Shown in pieces: positions 8,111 to 16,719 of a stretch of DNA of 55,708 nucleotides. The number at the start of each line of letters is the position of its first letter. Positions within the stretch are counted from its first letter, which is position 1. The stretch is from Acetobacteraceae bacterium (GTDB lineage: Bacteria; Pseudomonadota; Alphaproteobacteria; Acetobacterales; Acetobacteraceae). The DNA lies in NCBI GenBank assembly GCA_027487385.1, contig JAIYDS010000110.1, forward strand, positions 1-55,708. Reading direction: 5' to 3'. Position numbers and translations under genes: made by a program. The notes below the pieces were generated by a model. That model saw only the letters and a list, made by a program, of their open reading frames with translations, was not told the DNA's origin and ran no database searches.

Positions 8111-8152
8111 GCAAAGCTTCAGCTTTGCGAAGCCAAGCGCGCGGATGCGCGC
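8111..8152. repeat. Two short perfect palindromes between receptor and permease genes
   Basis: Two hairpins lie side by side in the 129-base gap between receptor and permease genes: GCAAAGCT-TC-AGCTTTGC (8111-8128) and GCGCGC-GGAT-GCGCGC (8137-8152). No T-run follows, so they are not classical terminators. A role in raising receptor mRNA relative to the permease is possible. Confidence 0.6.
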
Positions 8153-8176
8153 GGCCGGCGCTTGAGGGCGTAAGAT

Positions 8177-8830
8177 ATGCTCTTTGATTGGAATGTCGTC
8201 GCCTATGCCGCGCCGCTGCTGGCGCATGGCGTGGTGATGACCTTGCAGGTGAGTTCGGTGGCGGCCGTTCTGGGGCTGGCCATCGGCCTCGCGGCGGGTC
8301 TGGCTTCGCTCTCGAACTCGGCGCTGCTGCGCGGCGTGATCCGGCTTTATGTCGAGTTCATCCGCGGCACGCCTCTGCTGATCCAGATCTTCCTGGTCTT
8401 CTTCGCCCTGCCCGTCATCGGCATCCGCCTGCCGGAATTCTGGGCGGGGGTGGTGGCGCTCGCGCTGAACGCCGGCGCCTATATCGCCGAGGTGGTGCGC
8501 GGCACTGTGGGCAGCATCGAGAAGGGGCAGAGCGAGGCGGCGCTCTCCATCGGCATGACGCGGCGCTCCACGCTGCTCTGGGTTCTGCTGCCGCAGGCCT
8601 GGCGGCCCATGGTGCCGGCGCTGACCAATGACCTGATCACGCTCACCAAGAACTCCTCCCTGCTCTCGGTGATCTCGGTCTATGAGCTGACGCGGGCGGG
8701 CCAGGCGATCATCGCCACGCATTTCGCGCCCTTCGAGATCTTTCTCCTGCTGGCGCTGTATTACTGGGCGCTGATCTCGGCGCTGTCCTACGTCTCGCGC
8801 CGCATCGAACGGGCGCTGCCGACATGGTGA
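8177..8830 (+). CDS. Amino-acid ABC transporter permease, HisM/GlnP type
   Basis: The 217-residue inner-membrane permease of the His/Glu/Gln/Arg/opine family has about five hydrophobic segments, the RLYVEFIRGTPLLIQIF motif and the EAA loop EAALSIGMTRRSTLLWVLLPQA. Only one permease is present, so it probably works as a homodimer. The start is 129 bases after the receptor gene and the end overlaps the ATPase gene by seven bases. Confidence 0.92.
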   Translation: MLFDWNVVAYAAPLLAHGVVMTLQVSSVAAVLGLAIGLAAGLASLSNSALLRGVIRLYVEFIRGTPLLIQIFLVFFALPVIGIRLPEFWAGVVALALNAGAYIAEVVRGTVGSIEKGQSEAALSIGMTRRSTLLWVLLPQAWRPMVPALTNDLITLTKNSSLLSVISVYELTRAGQAIIATHFAPFEIFLLLALYYWALISALSYVSRRIERALPTW

Positions 8831-9600
8831 CCCGCCCCGTCCTGGTCGAGGCGCGCGGCATCACCAAGAGTTTCGGCCCGCGCACCGTCCTGCAATCCGT
8901 GGATCTCGACGTGCATGAGGGGGAGACGGTGGTGATCATCGGCGCCTCCGGCTCCGGAAAGACCACCTTCCTGCGCTGCCTGAACCGGCTGGAGACCCCG
9001 GATTCCGGCACGGTGCGCATCGCCGATGTGACGATCGGCCAGCGGGCGGATGGGCGCGTGGCGGAGGAGCGGGAACTGGCCAACCAGCGCCGGCTTTTCG
9101 GCTTTGTCTTCCAGCGCTTCAACCTGTTTCCGCATCTGACGGCGGCGCAGAATGTGGCGCTCGGCCCGCGCCGCGTGCTGGGCGTGCCGCGCGCGCAGGC
9201 CGAGGCGCGGGCAGTGAGCGAGCTCACGCGCCTCGGCCTCGCCGATCACGTCCACAAGCGGCCGGGGCAGCTTTCCGGCGGGCAGCAGCAGCGCGTGGCG
9301 ATAGCGCGCGCCCTGGCGATGGACCCGCGCGTGATCCTCTTCGACGAACCCACCTCCGCGCTCGACCCGGAGTTGGTGCAGGAGGTGCTGGACGCCATGC
9401 GCGCCCTGGCCGCCGAGGGCATGACCATGGTGGTCGTGACGCATGAGATGCGCTTCGCCCGCAGCGTGGCGCATCGCGCGGTCTTCATGGCCGATGGGCG
9501 CATCGCGGAACAAGGCCCGCCCGACCAGCTCTTCGGCGCGCCGCGCGATGAGCGCCTGCAACGCTTTCTCCGCCACCTGGAGCCTCATCGTGACGTTTGA
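8824..9600 (+). CDS. Amino-acid ABC transporter ATP-binding protein, GlnQ type
   Basis: The 258-residue ATPase has Walker A GASGSGKTT at residues 40-48, [15 protein letters not shown], Walker [17 protein letters not shown] and VVTHEM. FVFQRFNLFPHLTAAQNV is typical of the polar amino-acid importer group. It overlaps the permease gene at its start and the first amidohydrolase gene by 11 bases at its end, tying transport to the downstream enzymes. Confidence 0.93.
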   Translation: MVTRPVLVEARGITKSFGPRTVLQSVDLDVHEGETVVIIGASGSGKTTFLRCLNRLETPDSGTVRIADVTIGQRADGRVAEERELANQRRLFGFVFQRFNLFPHLTAAQNVALGPRRVLGVPRAQAEARAVSELTRLGLADHVHKRPGQLSGGQQQRVAIARALAMDPRVILFDEPTSALDPELVQEVLDAMRALAAEGMTMVVVTHEMRFARSVAHRAVFMADGRIAEQGPPDQLFGAPRDERLQRFLRHLEPHRDV

Positions 9601-10930
9601 CCTGCTGATCGAGGGCATCACCCTCATCCCCCGCGCCTTCGCCCCGCCCATCGAGAAAGCGGCACTCGGAATCAAGGATGCGCGCTTCACCTTCGTGGGC
9701 CCGGCCGCCGACCTGCCACCGGGAGCCACGGCCAGGCGGCATCTCCGGCTGAACGGGCACCTCGTCATCCCCGGCATGGTGAATGTCCACACCCACACCA
9801 TCCTCTCCATGGTGCGGGGCGTGGCCGAGGATATGGGCTTCGCGCCCGCCTACACGCCGGGCGTCCCGCAGGGCCATATGGTGCGGGAGGATGAGGCCGT
9901 CGCACTCGCCCGCCTCGGCGCGCTGGAGGCGATGCTGGCCGGCTCCACGCTGATCAACGACACCTATGTCCACACCGGCATCACCCTGCCCGCCATGGCC
10001 GATCTCGGCCTGCGTGTCTTCTCCTGCAACCGCATCCATGACGTGGATTTCTCCGGCGTCTCCAAGGGACGCTGGGAGCATCACCGGGAGATCGGCGAGC
10101 GCACGCTGAATCAGGCGCTCGGCATCGCGCAGCGCTTCCACGGCAAGCCCGATGCGCGCACCGGCGTGCAATTGGCGGCCCACGCGCCCGACACCTGCTC
10201 GACCCCTTTCCTGCGCGAGGTGGCGGAAACCGCCCGCCGCACCGGCCTCAGCGTCCAGACGCATCTCAGCCAGAGCAAGGTGGAGGTGGCGCGCATCCAG
10301 GAGCGCGACGGCTGCTCGCCCCCCGAATTGCTGGAGGCGGTGGGGCTGCTGAATGACCGCCTGGTGGCCGCGCATTGCATCCATCTCAGCGAGAGCGACA
10401 TCGCGCGCATCGGTGCGGCAAGGGTTTTCGTGGCGCATATCCCCAAGGGCAATGCGACCGGCGGCACCATCGCGCCGACGCGCCGGCTGGTGGAGGCCGG
10501 CGCGCGACTGACGCTCGCCACCGACAACATGCACGCGGATATGGTGGAGATCCTGCGCTGGGGGCTTTGCATGGGCCGCGTCCAGACCGGCCGCGTCGAG
10601 GATTCCTGGCAGCCCGAGCATATGTTGCACGCGGCGACCGAAGGCGGCGCCGCGGCCATGGGCATGGAAGATGAGATCGGCCAGATCGCGACTGGCTTCC
10701 GCGCCGATTGCGTCGCGGTGGATCTGCGCCGGCCGCATCTGGTTCCGCACAATGACCCGCTCGGCACGCTCGTCCATACCGGCATGGGCCGCGATGTCAG
10801 CCATGTCGTCGTGGAGGGCGAATTGGTGGTGGATGATTACCGCCCGACGCGCTGCGATCCGGAAGAGGTGATCCGCGCGGGCGCCGCCGCCTCGGCCGCC
10901 TTGTGGGAGCGGGCGCGCGCCGGCCTCTGA
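9590..10930 (+). CDS. Amidohydrolase of the ATZ/TRZ (AtzB/TrzN-like) family, copy 1
   Basis: This 446-residue metal-dependent hydrolase shows the HxH ligand pair in VNVHTHTI, then QTHLSQ, AAHCIH and the aspartate in LATDN, the pattern of the cytosine/guanine deaminase and triazine hydrolase branch. Known members deaminate or dechlorinate nitrogen heterocycles; the substrate here is unknown. The GTG at 9590 is supported by GGAG seven bases upstream and by alignment with the paralogue that follows, even though it lies inside the end of the ATPase gene. It is probably cytosolic and acts on the imported ligand. Confidence 0.85.
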   Translation: MTFDLLIEGITLIPRAFAPPIEKAALGIKDARFTFVGPAADLPPGATARRHLRLNGHLVIPGMVNVHTHTILSMVRGVAEDMGFAPAYTPGVPQGHMVREDEAVALARLGALEAMLAGSTLINDTYVHTGITLPAMADLGLRVFSCNRIHDVDFSGVSKGRWEHHREIGERTLNQALGIAQRFHGKPDARTGVQLAAHAPDTCSTPFLREVAETARRTGLSVQTHLSQSKVEVARIQERDGCSPPELLEAVGLLNDRLVAAHCIHLSESDIARIGAARVFVAHIPKGNATGGTIAPTRRLVEAGARLTLATDNMHADMVEILRWGLCMGRVQTGRVEDSWQPEHMLHAATEGGAAAMGMEDEIGQIATGFRADCVAVDLRRPHLVPHNDPLGTLVHTGMGRDVSHVVVEGELVVDDYRPTRCDPEEVIRAGAAASAALWERARAGL

Positions 10931-10987
10931 GGCTGGACGGGGCCCGCGGCCCGCGCTCTGCTGGCGCCCACCTCAGGGAGACGCCAC

Positions 10988-12301
10988 GTGCCGCATTGTG
11001 ACCTGCTGATCGAGGGCGTGACGCTCATTCCCTCGGCCTTCGAGGCGCCCGTCACGGATGCGCGCATCGCCATCACCGATGGGCGGTTCGTGATGGCGGA
11101 GCCCGGGATGACGGCGACGCGGCGGATGAACCTCGCCGGCCACCTCGCCGTGCCCGGGCTGATCAACACGCATCTGCACAGCGCGCTGGTGATGGTGCGC
11201 GGCACGGCGGAAGACATGGGCTTCGCCCCCTCCTACACGAAGGGCGTGCCGCAGGCGCAGATGCTCACGCCGATGGAAGCCGTGGCGCTGGCCCGCCTCG
11301 GCGCGCTCGAGGCGCTCTTGGGCGGCTGCACGCTGATCAACGATGTCTATGTGCATGCACGCCACACCATGCCGGCCATCGCCGATCTCGGCCAGCGCGT
11401 CTGGGGCTGCAACCGCCTGCATGACGTGGACTTCGACGCGGTGCTGGAGGGGCGCTGGGAGCACCGCGAGGCGATCGGCGCGGCGATGATCGAGGAGGCG
11501 GAGGAGATGATCGCCCGCTTCCACGGCAAGCCGCGCATGGGCATCCAGCTCGCGCCGCACGCGCCCGACACCTGCTCCACGCCCTATCTGACGCAGCTGC
11601 GCGATTTGGCCGCGCGGCATGACCTCAGGCTGCAAACCCATCTCTGCCAGAGCCCGGCCGAACTGAAGCGCGTCGCCGAGCGGGAGGGCTGCACGCCGGT
11701 GGAACTGCTCTTGCGGCTCGGCATGCTGCATGACCGGCTGGTGGCGGCGCACTGCATCCATGTGACGGAGGGCGACATCGCTTCCCTGGGTGCGGCCGGC
11801 GTGCATGTCGCCCACATCCCCAAGAACAATGCGGCGAGCGGCCGCTACGCGCCCACGCGCGCCCTGGCCGAGGCCGGCGCGAAGATCACCCTGGCCACCG
11901 ACAACCGCCATGGCGACATGGTGGAGGCGATGCGCTGGGGCCTTTGCATGGGCCGCATTCAGACCGGCCGCGTGGAAGACAGCTGGCAGCCCGAGCACAT
12001 GCTCCACGCGGCGACGGAAGCGGGCGCCGCCGCCATGGGGCTTGGCGCGGAACTCGGCCGTGTGGCGCCGGGCTGGTGCGCGGATCTGACGATCATCAAC
12101 CTCGCCCGCCCGCACCTCGTCCCGCACAATGATCCGCTCGGCACGTTGGTCCATACCGGACAGGGGCGCGATGTCAGCCATGTGATCGTGGCAGGCGAGG
12201 TGCTGGTCGAGGACGGCCGCCCCACGCGCTGTGACATGGCGGAGGTGATGCGCGAGGGCGCGGCCGCCGCGGCCGCCATCTGGGCGCGGGCGGGCGGTTG
12301 A
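10988..12301 (+). CDS. Amidohydrolase of the ATZ/TRZ family, copy 2
   Basis: The 437-residue protein is similar to the preceding gene from end to end, sharing MVRG.AEDMGFAP, APHAPDTCSTP-like, VAAHCIH, TGRVEDSWQPEHMLHAAT and RPHLVPHNDPLGTLVHTG. Metal ligands are visible as HLH, QTH, AHC and ATDN. The GTG start has a CAGGGAG ribosome-binding site. The two copies differ in the first metal motif (HTH against HLH) and around the catalytic loops, so they probably act on related but distinct substrates or on successive steps. Confidence 0.85.
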   Translation: MPHCDLLIEGVTLIPSAFEAPVTDARIAITDGRFVMAEPGMTATRRMNLAGHLAVPGLINTHLHSALVMVRGTAEDMGFAPSYTKGVPQAQMLTPMEAVALARLGALEALLGGCTLINDVYVHARHTMPAIADLGQRVWGCNRLHDVDFDAVLEGRWEHREAIGAAMIEEAEEMIARFHGKPRMGIQLAPHAPDTCSTPYLTQLRDLAARHDLRLQTHLCQSPAELKRVAEREGCTPVELLLRLGMLHDRLVAAHCIHVTEGDIASLGAAGVHVAHIPKNNAASGRYAPTRALAEAGAKITLATDNRHGDMVEAMRWGLCMGRIQTGRVEDSWQPEHMLHAATEAGAAAMGLGAELGRVAPGWCADLTIINLARPHLVPHNDPLGTLVHTGQGRDVSHVIVAGEVLVEDGRPTRCDMAEVMREGAAAAAAIWARAGG

Positions 12302-12356
12302 CGGTGCACCCCCGCCCGGCCGACCTTGCGGGGGCACGGCCAGGGGGAATGCGGGC

Positions 12357-13271
12357 ATGAAGGTAGCGGTCATCGGCTTGGGCAGCATGGGCGGCGGCGC
12401 GGCGCTGAGCGCATTGCGCGCCGGCCTCGACGTCACGGGCGTGGACCCGAGCGAGAAGGCCCGCACGGCCTTCGGCAATCGCGCCGTCGCGCGCGGCGCC
12501 GATCTCGACGCCGGCCAGGATGCGGTGCTGGTGCTGACGGTGAACGCCGCCCAGGCGGAGCGCGCGCTCTACGGCGAAGAGGGCGCGGCCCCGCGCCTGG
12601 CACCCGGCGGCGTGGTGATCTGCTCGGCCACCATGGCGCCGGCCGATGCGAAGCGCCTGGCGGCCGAAGCCGCGGCGCGCGGCCTGCTCTACCTGGATGC
12701 CCCGGTCTCCGGCGGCGCCGTCGCGGCGCGCGAGGGGCGGATGACGGTGATGGCAAGCGGCAGCGATGCCGCCTTCGCCGCCGCCAAGCCCATGCTGGAT
12801 GCGGTGGCCGGCCAGGTCTGGAACCTGGGCGCCGAGCCGGGCCAGGGCGCGGCCATGAAGGTGGTGCATCAGCTGCTCGCAGGGGTCCATATCGCGGCCG
12901 CCGCCGAGGCGATGGCCCTCGCCCTGCGCGCGGGGCTCGATCCGCACACCGTCTATGGCGTGGTGAATGGCGCGGCCGGCGCCTCCTGGATGTTCAAGAA
13001 CCGCATGGCCCATGTGCTGGCAGGTGACGACACGCCGCTGAGTGCGGGCGACATCTTCGTGAAGGATCTGGGCCTGGTGGAGGCGATGGCGCGCGAGTCG
13101 GCGCTGCCCGTGCCGCTCGCCGCCCAGGCGCTGCAACTCTTCGTGGCGCAGCGCGCCATCGGCCAGGGCGGGCGGGATGACGCCTTCGTGCTGCGCGTCT
13201 GGCAGGCCATTGCGGGGTTCGCCCTGCCGGGCGAGGAAGGTGGGGCGGAGGCACGGAAGCCCGAAGGCTAG
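12357..13271 (+). CDS. ltnD: NAD-dependent beta-hydroxyacid dehydrogenase, L-threonate dehydrogenase-like
   Basis: The 304-residue enzyme of the 3-hydroxyisobutyrate dehydrogenase superfamily has a nucleotide-binding GLGSMGGGAA at the N-terminus, the substrate loop DAPVSGGAVAAREG, and the catalytic lysine in MKVVHQLLAGVHIAAAAEAM. The segment WMFKNRMAHVLAGDDTPLSA is characteristic of the LtnD group, which oxidises L-threonate or D-erythronate at C2. The gene is 55 bases after the second amidohydrolase gene and probably ends the operon. The last residues (EEGGAEARKPEG) look like an unconserved tail. Confidence 0.8.
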   Translation: MKVAVIGLGSMGGGAALSALRAGLDVTGVDPSEKARTAFGNRAVARGADLDAGQDAVLVLTVNAAQAERALYGEEGAAPRLAPGGVVICSATMAPADAKRLAAEAAARGLLYLDAPVSGGAVAAREGRMTVMASGSDAAFAAAKPMLDAVAGQVWNLGAEPGQGAAMKVVHQLLAGVHIAAAAEAMALALRAGLDPHTVYGVVNGAAGASWMFKNRMAHVLAGDDTPLSAGDIFVKDLGLVEAMARESALPVPLAAQALQLFVAQRAIGQGGRDDAFVLRVWQAIAGFALPGEEGGAEARKPEG

Positions 13272-13276
13272 AATGA

Positions 13277-13317
13277 GAACAAAGGCAGAAAATTAGGGTT
13301 GCGTTTACGGTTTGTTC
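13277..13317. promoter_or_regulatory. Pair of LexA-like half-matched boxes
   Basis: The alphaproteobacterial SOS box is GAAC-N7-GAAC. Here GAAC-AAAGGCA-GAAA lies at 13277-13291. On the opposite strand GAAC-AAACCGT-AAAC lies at 13317-13303. Each has one mismatch in the second half, and the two share GAACAAA in inverted orientation. They precede the 53-codon gene at 13334. This is a pattern match only. Confidence 0.35.
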
Positions 13318-13333
13318 GTGTTTTCCTTCGGCC

Positions 13334-13495
13334 ATGAGCACGACCTACCCCACCCATGACAGCCTCCGCATCCCGCCCAAGCCGCGCTTGGTCCGTGCGG
13401 AAGCCGCTTCCGCCAACCTGCCCGTGCAACTGGCGTTCTCGGCCGCTGCGGCATTTGGCCTCGCCTGGCTGCTGAGCTGGCTCATGATCGGTTGA
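13334..13495 (+). CDS. Small single-span membrane protein
   Basis: The 53-residue product has a polar, basic N-terminal half (SLRIPPKPRLVRAEAAS) and one C-terminal hydrophobic segment (LAFSAAAAFGLAWLLSWLMI), so it should sit in the inner membrane with a cytoplasmic N-terminus. I recognise no family. It is preceded by a comparatively AT-rich stretch with LexA-like boxes, making it a free-standing transcription unit. Small single-span proteins under SOS control, such as SidA in Caulobacter, inhibit division, but that parallel is only a speculation. Confidence 0.6.
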   Translation: MSTTYPTHDSLRIPPKPRLVRAEAASANLPVQLAFSAAAAFGLAWLLSWLMIG

Positions 13496-13538
13496 CGCGC
13501 GATGGACCGGCGGGCGGCCGCATGCTGAACTCCCCGGC

Positions 13539-13691
13539 ATGTCGCGCGTGTCGGTCCTGATCCTGGTGCTTCTCCTGCCCGGCGGCTGTGCCTATTGGCG
13601 CGGAGAGCCGGAACGGCCCATCGCGCCGGACCCGGTGGTCTATCCCGCCCCGGCGCAATGGCCGCGTTACCTGCCCTGGATCCAGAGCTGA
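13539..13691 (+). CDS. Small putative lipoprotein
   Basis: The 50-residue product begins MSRVSVLILVLLLPGGC, a signal with a plausible lipobox ending at Cys17, followed by a Pro- and Trp-rich tail (PAPAQWPRYLPWIQS). A mature part of about 34 residues anchored by lipid is typical of tiny envelope lipoproteins. It is 43 bases after the small membrane-protein gene and may be co-transcribed. No homologous family is recognised. Confidence 0.5.
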   Translation: MSRVSVLILVLLLPGGCAYWRGEPERPIAPDPVVYPAPAQWPRYLPWIQS

Positions 13692-13773
13692 CACGGGCTG
13701 GAAGGACGCAAGCAGGGGAGCCGGGACCTGGGGGAGAATCCGCTGGCGAAGAAGGCCGCAGCCGCGGCTTGCC

Positions 13774-14427
13774 TCAGGCGTCGGGCTTGCGGGCCAGCAC
13801 CCAGGTGGAAAGCGGGTATTTCTTCTCGTTGCGCATGCCGAGTTGATACAGCGGATTGGCGGGATTCTCCGGCACCTTCGCCATGCGATAGCCCATGGAC
13901 ATGTAGCTCCAGACCAGCTGATTGCCCCAGCCGCCCAGCAGCACGGGCTCCACGCCCGTCTTCTCGCAGATCAGTTGCAGCGCCATCGGCGTGAAGCGCC
14001 AGTAATCGGTCGGTGCCTGGTGGATCAGGTTGAAGAAGCAGGTGGTCTGCGCGATGAAGCCGCCCGGCTTGGTCACGCGCACGGTTTCGGCAAAGGCGGC
14101 GATCGGGTCGCCTGCCACATGCTCCAGCACCTGGTCCGCCACCGTGAAATCGAAGTGATTGTCCGGATAGGGCAATTCGCGCATATCCACATCAGGGTAG
14201 ATCGCGCTGGTGAAGCTCACCTGGTTCAAGCCCATGATCTGGGCGAAATCCTCGGATTTGGCGATGGACAGGCAGGTCTTGCCCGGGCCGTCATGGGCGA
14301 TGAGCGCGTTCTCCAGCCGGCGATACATGTAGAGCCGGGTGATGTGCCAGCGCCGTGGGCTTGTCTTGTCCTTCAGGGCGAATTCGATCAGGGATTTGAC
14401 GAAGTCCTCTGCGCCGGGCTGCATCAT
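13774..14427 (-). CDS. Class I SAM-dependent methyltransferase
   Basis: The 217-residue product has a Methyltransf_11-like core: LPYPDNHFDFTVADQVLEHV is the post-I/motif II region, then AAFAETVRVTKPGGFI. Motif I is degenerate (CLSIAKSED). FNLIHQAPTDYWRFTPMAL is often seen in methyltransferases of polysaccharide clusters. The start is the first of two adjacent ATGs with AGGAG ten bases upstream. It is the last of three leftward genes with another methyltransferase and a GT61 glycosyltransferase, suggesting a role in surface glycan decoration. Confidence 0.75.
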   Translation of the reverse strand: MMQPGAEDFVKSLIEFALKDKTSPRRWHITRLYMYRRLENALIAHDGPGKTCLSIAKSEDFAQIMGLNQVSFTSAIYPDVDMRELPYPDNHFDFTVADQVLEHVAGDPIAAFAETVRVTKPGGFIAQTTCFFNLIHQAPTDYWRFTPMALQLICEKTGVEPVLLGGWGNQLVWSYMSMGYRMAKVPENPANPLYQLGMRNEKKYPLSTWVLARKPDA

Positions 14428-14545
14428 GGTCGAGGAACTCCTGGAACGGGAGGCGGCGCGGAGGGGACCGCGCCGCATGTGAACACCAACAATGTTCCGG
14501 ATAAGGCGAATGCCGGCGGGGAGGCAAGCCGCCGGGCATCGGCCT

Positions 14546-15355
14546 TCACGGCAGCACGCGCGCGACGGCGAGGCCGCCCCCCATGCGGTAGATGCCCTCC
14601 ACCTCCGCGAGGCCACGGCTGCGCCATGCCTCCAGGATGGTGATCTCCCGATGGCGCAGTGCGTCATCAAGCAGGACCAGCGTGCCGGGCGCCAGAAGGT
14701 CCACCAGATCAGCCAGGGCGGCAAAGCGCCCCCAGCGGATCGCGCGCGAGGGCCCGTCGATCAGGACCAGATCCGGCGGGCGGGCGCCGAAGGACGCCTT
14801 GAAGGCCTGGCGCAGGCCCTGGAAACTGGACGCCCGGAAGGCACTGCCACTGGACCGCTGGACCACCGGGCCCGCCTCATCCGAAGCCGTCAGGCATTGC
14901 AGGTTCACCACCCCATAGGCGGGGTGCCCGTTCAGCGCGGAAGCCAGCACGGCGCCGTATTCCGCATTCTCCTCGATGCTGAGCCAGCACTCGATCTGCC
15001 CGTCGAACAGCCGGGGCAGGACCAGGGTGGTGACGCCCGGGCCGAATTCCAGCACGCGGGAAAATCCGCAATCCCGGATCAGGCCGGCGACCGCCTCCAG
15101 ACCCTCATTGCTCAGGGAATAGCCGCTGGGCGCGAAGGTCGTCTGTCCCGCGAGGATCTCGGCCGCGGCCCCGGCATAGACGGGGCGGCGGGACTTGCGC
15201 TGCGGGACAAGACCCGGGCTCTTGCTCTCCATCTCGGCGTAAAGCGCCAGAGCCGCGTCCAGCGTGATGCGAAGCTCCGCCGGGAAGTGCCGCGCCAGCG
15301 CTGCCGCTCGCGCCTGGCGCCGCGTCGGGACCCGGCCGCGATGGCCCGCCACCAC
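14546..15355 (-). CDS. Putative SAM-dependent methyltransferase
   Basis: The product of about 269 residues has a Rossmann-like motif I, VLEFGPGVTTLVLPRLF, an acidic post-I SIEENAEYG, then DLVLIDGPSRAIRWGRFAAL and LLAPGTLVLLDDALRHRE. This matches SAM-binding methyltransferases that use an LIDGP motif. The N-terminus (ARHFPAELRITLDAALALYAEMES) is helical. The start is uncertain: adjacent GTGs at 15353-15355 and 15350-15352 lie just after the GT61 stop, and an ATG occurs near 15232. It is probably translated with the GT61 gene. Confidence 0.65.
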   Translation of the reverse strand: MVAGHRGRVPTRRQARAAALARHFPAELRITLDAALALYAEMESKSPGLVPQRKSRRPVYAGAAAEILAGQTTFAPSGYSLSNEGLEAVAGLIRDCGFSRVLEFGPGVTTLVLPRLFDGQIECWLSIEENAEYGAVLASALNGHPAYGVVNLQCLTASDEAGPVVQRSSGSAFRASSFQGLRQAFKASFGARPPDLVLIDGPSRAIRWGRFAALADLVDLLAPGTLVLLDDALRHREITILEAWRSRGLAEVEGIYRMGGGLAVARVLP

Positions 15356-15360
15356 CCCGC

Positions 15361-16551
15361 TCAAGCCAGCAGCTCGCCAAGCACCTGGGTGAGTTCTGCG
15401 ATATCCACCTCGATATCGGAATTGCAGCGATTGCCCTTGCGGTCCGGAGCCGCCTCGCGTGCGAAAAGCTGGGTGTAGCGGAGGTCGAAGAGGTCGGAGA
15501 GGCTGCGGTAGGAGGTGACACCCTGGTCGTAGCCCTCGGGGATCAGCTCCACCACCGGGGTGCCCGGGTCGCAATAGACGATGTTGGCCAGGCCCGCGCC
15601 ATGGGGCGAGACGATGATGGCGGCGTCGCGGAAGGCGCGGACCTGCTCGCGCACATTGTGCTCGCCATTGTCGAAGACCTCGAAGCCGAGGCGTTTCAGC
15701 GCGGCCTCCAGGGCGCCCTCATTCACCACCTGGCGCATCTTCACGTTGCGGCGGGGAATGTAGAGCCGGCGCTTGGGGCGGCGCCACAATTCGGTGACGC
15801 GCGGATGCTCGCGCAGGGTCAGCGTGATGAGCGGCGAGATCTCGTAGCGACCGAAGGCGAAGGGCGACATGACGGTCAGCCGCTCGAAGACGACGGGCCC
15901 GTCCAGATGCTCCACCTGCTCCTGCGGCACGCCCATGAATTCCAGCGTGTCCCGCACATAGCGCATGTTGGGGGCCGGGGCGGCCAGGCGACATCCCGGC
16001 GGCATGGTCTGGAACATGGCCACGCGGGAGGCGTAGCGCAGGGTCCAGTTGAAGTAATTCTCATAGACGCCCGAGCCGAGCAGGAAGCTGTGCCCGGGCA
16101 CGCGGCGCACCGGCGGCGCGGTGGGGCCGGTGATCTCGACATCGGGCGAGAGCATGGCGTCCTTGAAGCGCTCCGGGCTGGTGCCGGGAAAGATGGTCCG
16201 GAGCATGTCGCCATTGCGGATCGTGTCACGCACCAGGCGGCCCTGCGCGGCCACGATGCCATAGGGCGGATAGACCGTGGCCTCGGAGATTTCCGCCACC
16301 CAGAAGCGGGAGATGCGGGCATCGGCCCGGTATTGCTGATCATAGCCGCGCCAACGCTCGGCCAGTCCGGGCTCGGTCAGGCCCGGGCTGATGCGGGGAG
16401 CGAGCGGCGCCCGATGATCCTCGGGCGCGAGCACGCCGCGCCCGCCGAAGAAAGGCAGATGATCGTCGGCAACCAATTTGGAGAAGCGGCTCGTCAGAAC
16501 CGGAGCGCCGGCGACCTCGTGAATGTTCTGGACCTTGAAACCCGACGCCAT
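15361..16551 (-). CDS. Glycosyltransferase family 61 (DUF563) protein
   Basis: The 396-residue product matches GT61/DUF563. The central RRVPGHSFLLGSGVYENYFNW-like region precedes YIPRRNVKMRQVVNE, FEVFDNGEHNVREQV and the diagnostic IIVSPHGAGLANIVYCDPGTPVVEL. Family members add sugars such as xylose or act in capsule and O-antigen assembly. There is no signal peptide, so it should act in the cytoplasm. The ATG follows an AAGG-type ribosome-binding site; the very long upstream extension is antisense to the Bug gene and is spurious. It heads the three-gene glycan-related operon. Confidence 0.85.
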   Translation of the reverse strand: MASGFKVQNIHEVAGAPVLTSRFSKLVADDHLPFFGGRGVLAPEDHRAPLAPRISPGLTEPGLAERWRGYDQQYRADARISRFWVAEISEATVYPPYGIVAAQGRLVRDTIRNGDMLRTIFPGTSPERFKDAMLSPDVEITGPTAPPVRRVPGHSFLLGSGVYENYFNWTLRYASRVAMFQTMPPGCRLAAPAPNMRYVRDTLEFMGVPQEQVEHLDGPVVFERLTVMSPFAFGRYEISPLITLTLREHPRVTELWRRPKRRLYIPRRNVKMRQVVNEGALEAALKRLGFEVFDNGEHNVREQVRAFRDAAIIVSPHGAGLANIVYCDPGTPVVELIPEGYDQGVTSYRSLSDLFDLRYTQLFAREAAPDRKGNRCNSDIEVDIAELTQVLGELLA

Positions 16552-16719
16552 TCCATGCCCTTCGATGCGTTCCTCAGTGTAACAGCCGCTTTGTTCCGAA
16601 GGAATAACCAGCTCGGGTGAACACGCGCTGAACGGAACAGGCATTGGCGAGCCGCATGGGGTAGCAGGGAAAGCGTGGATCGGTCCATGATCCCGGGAAA
16701 TTCGCATCGGGGAAACACC

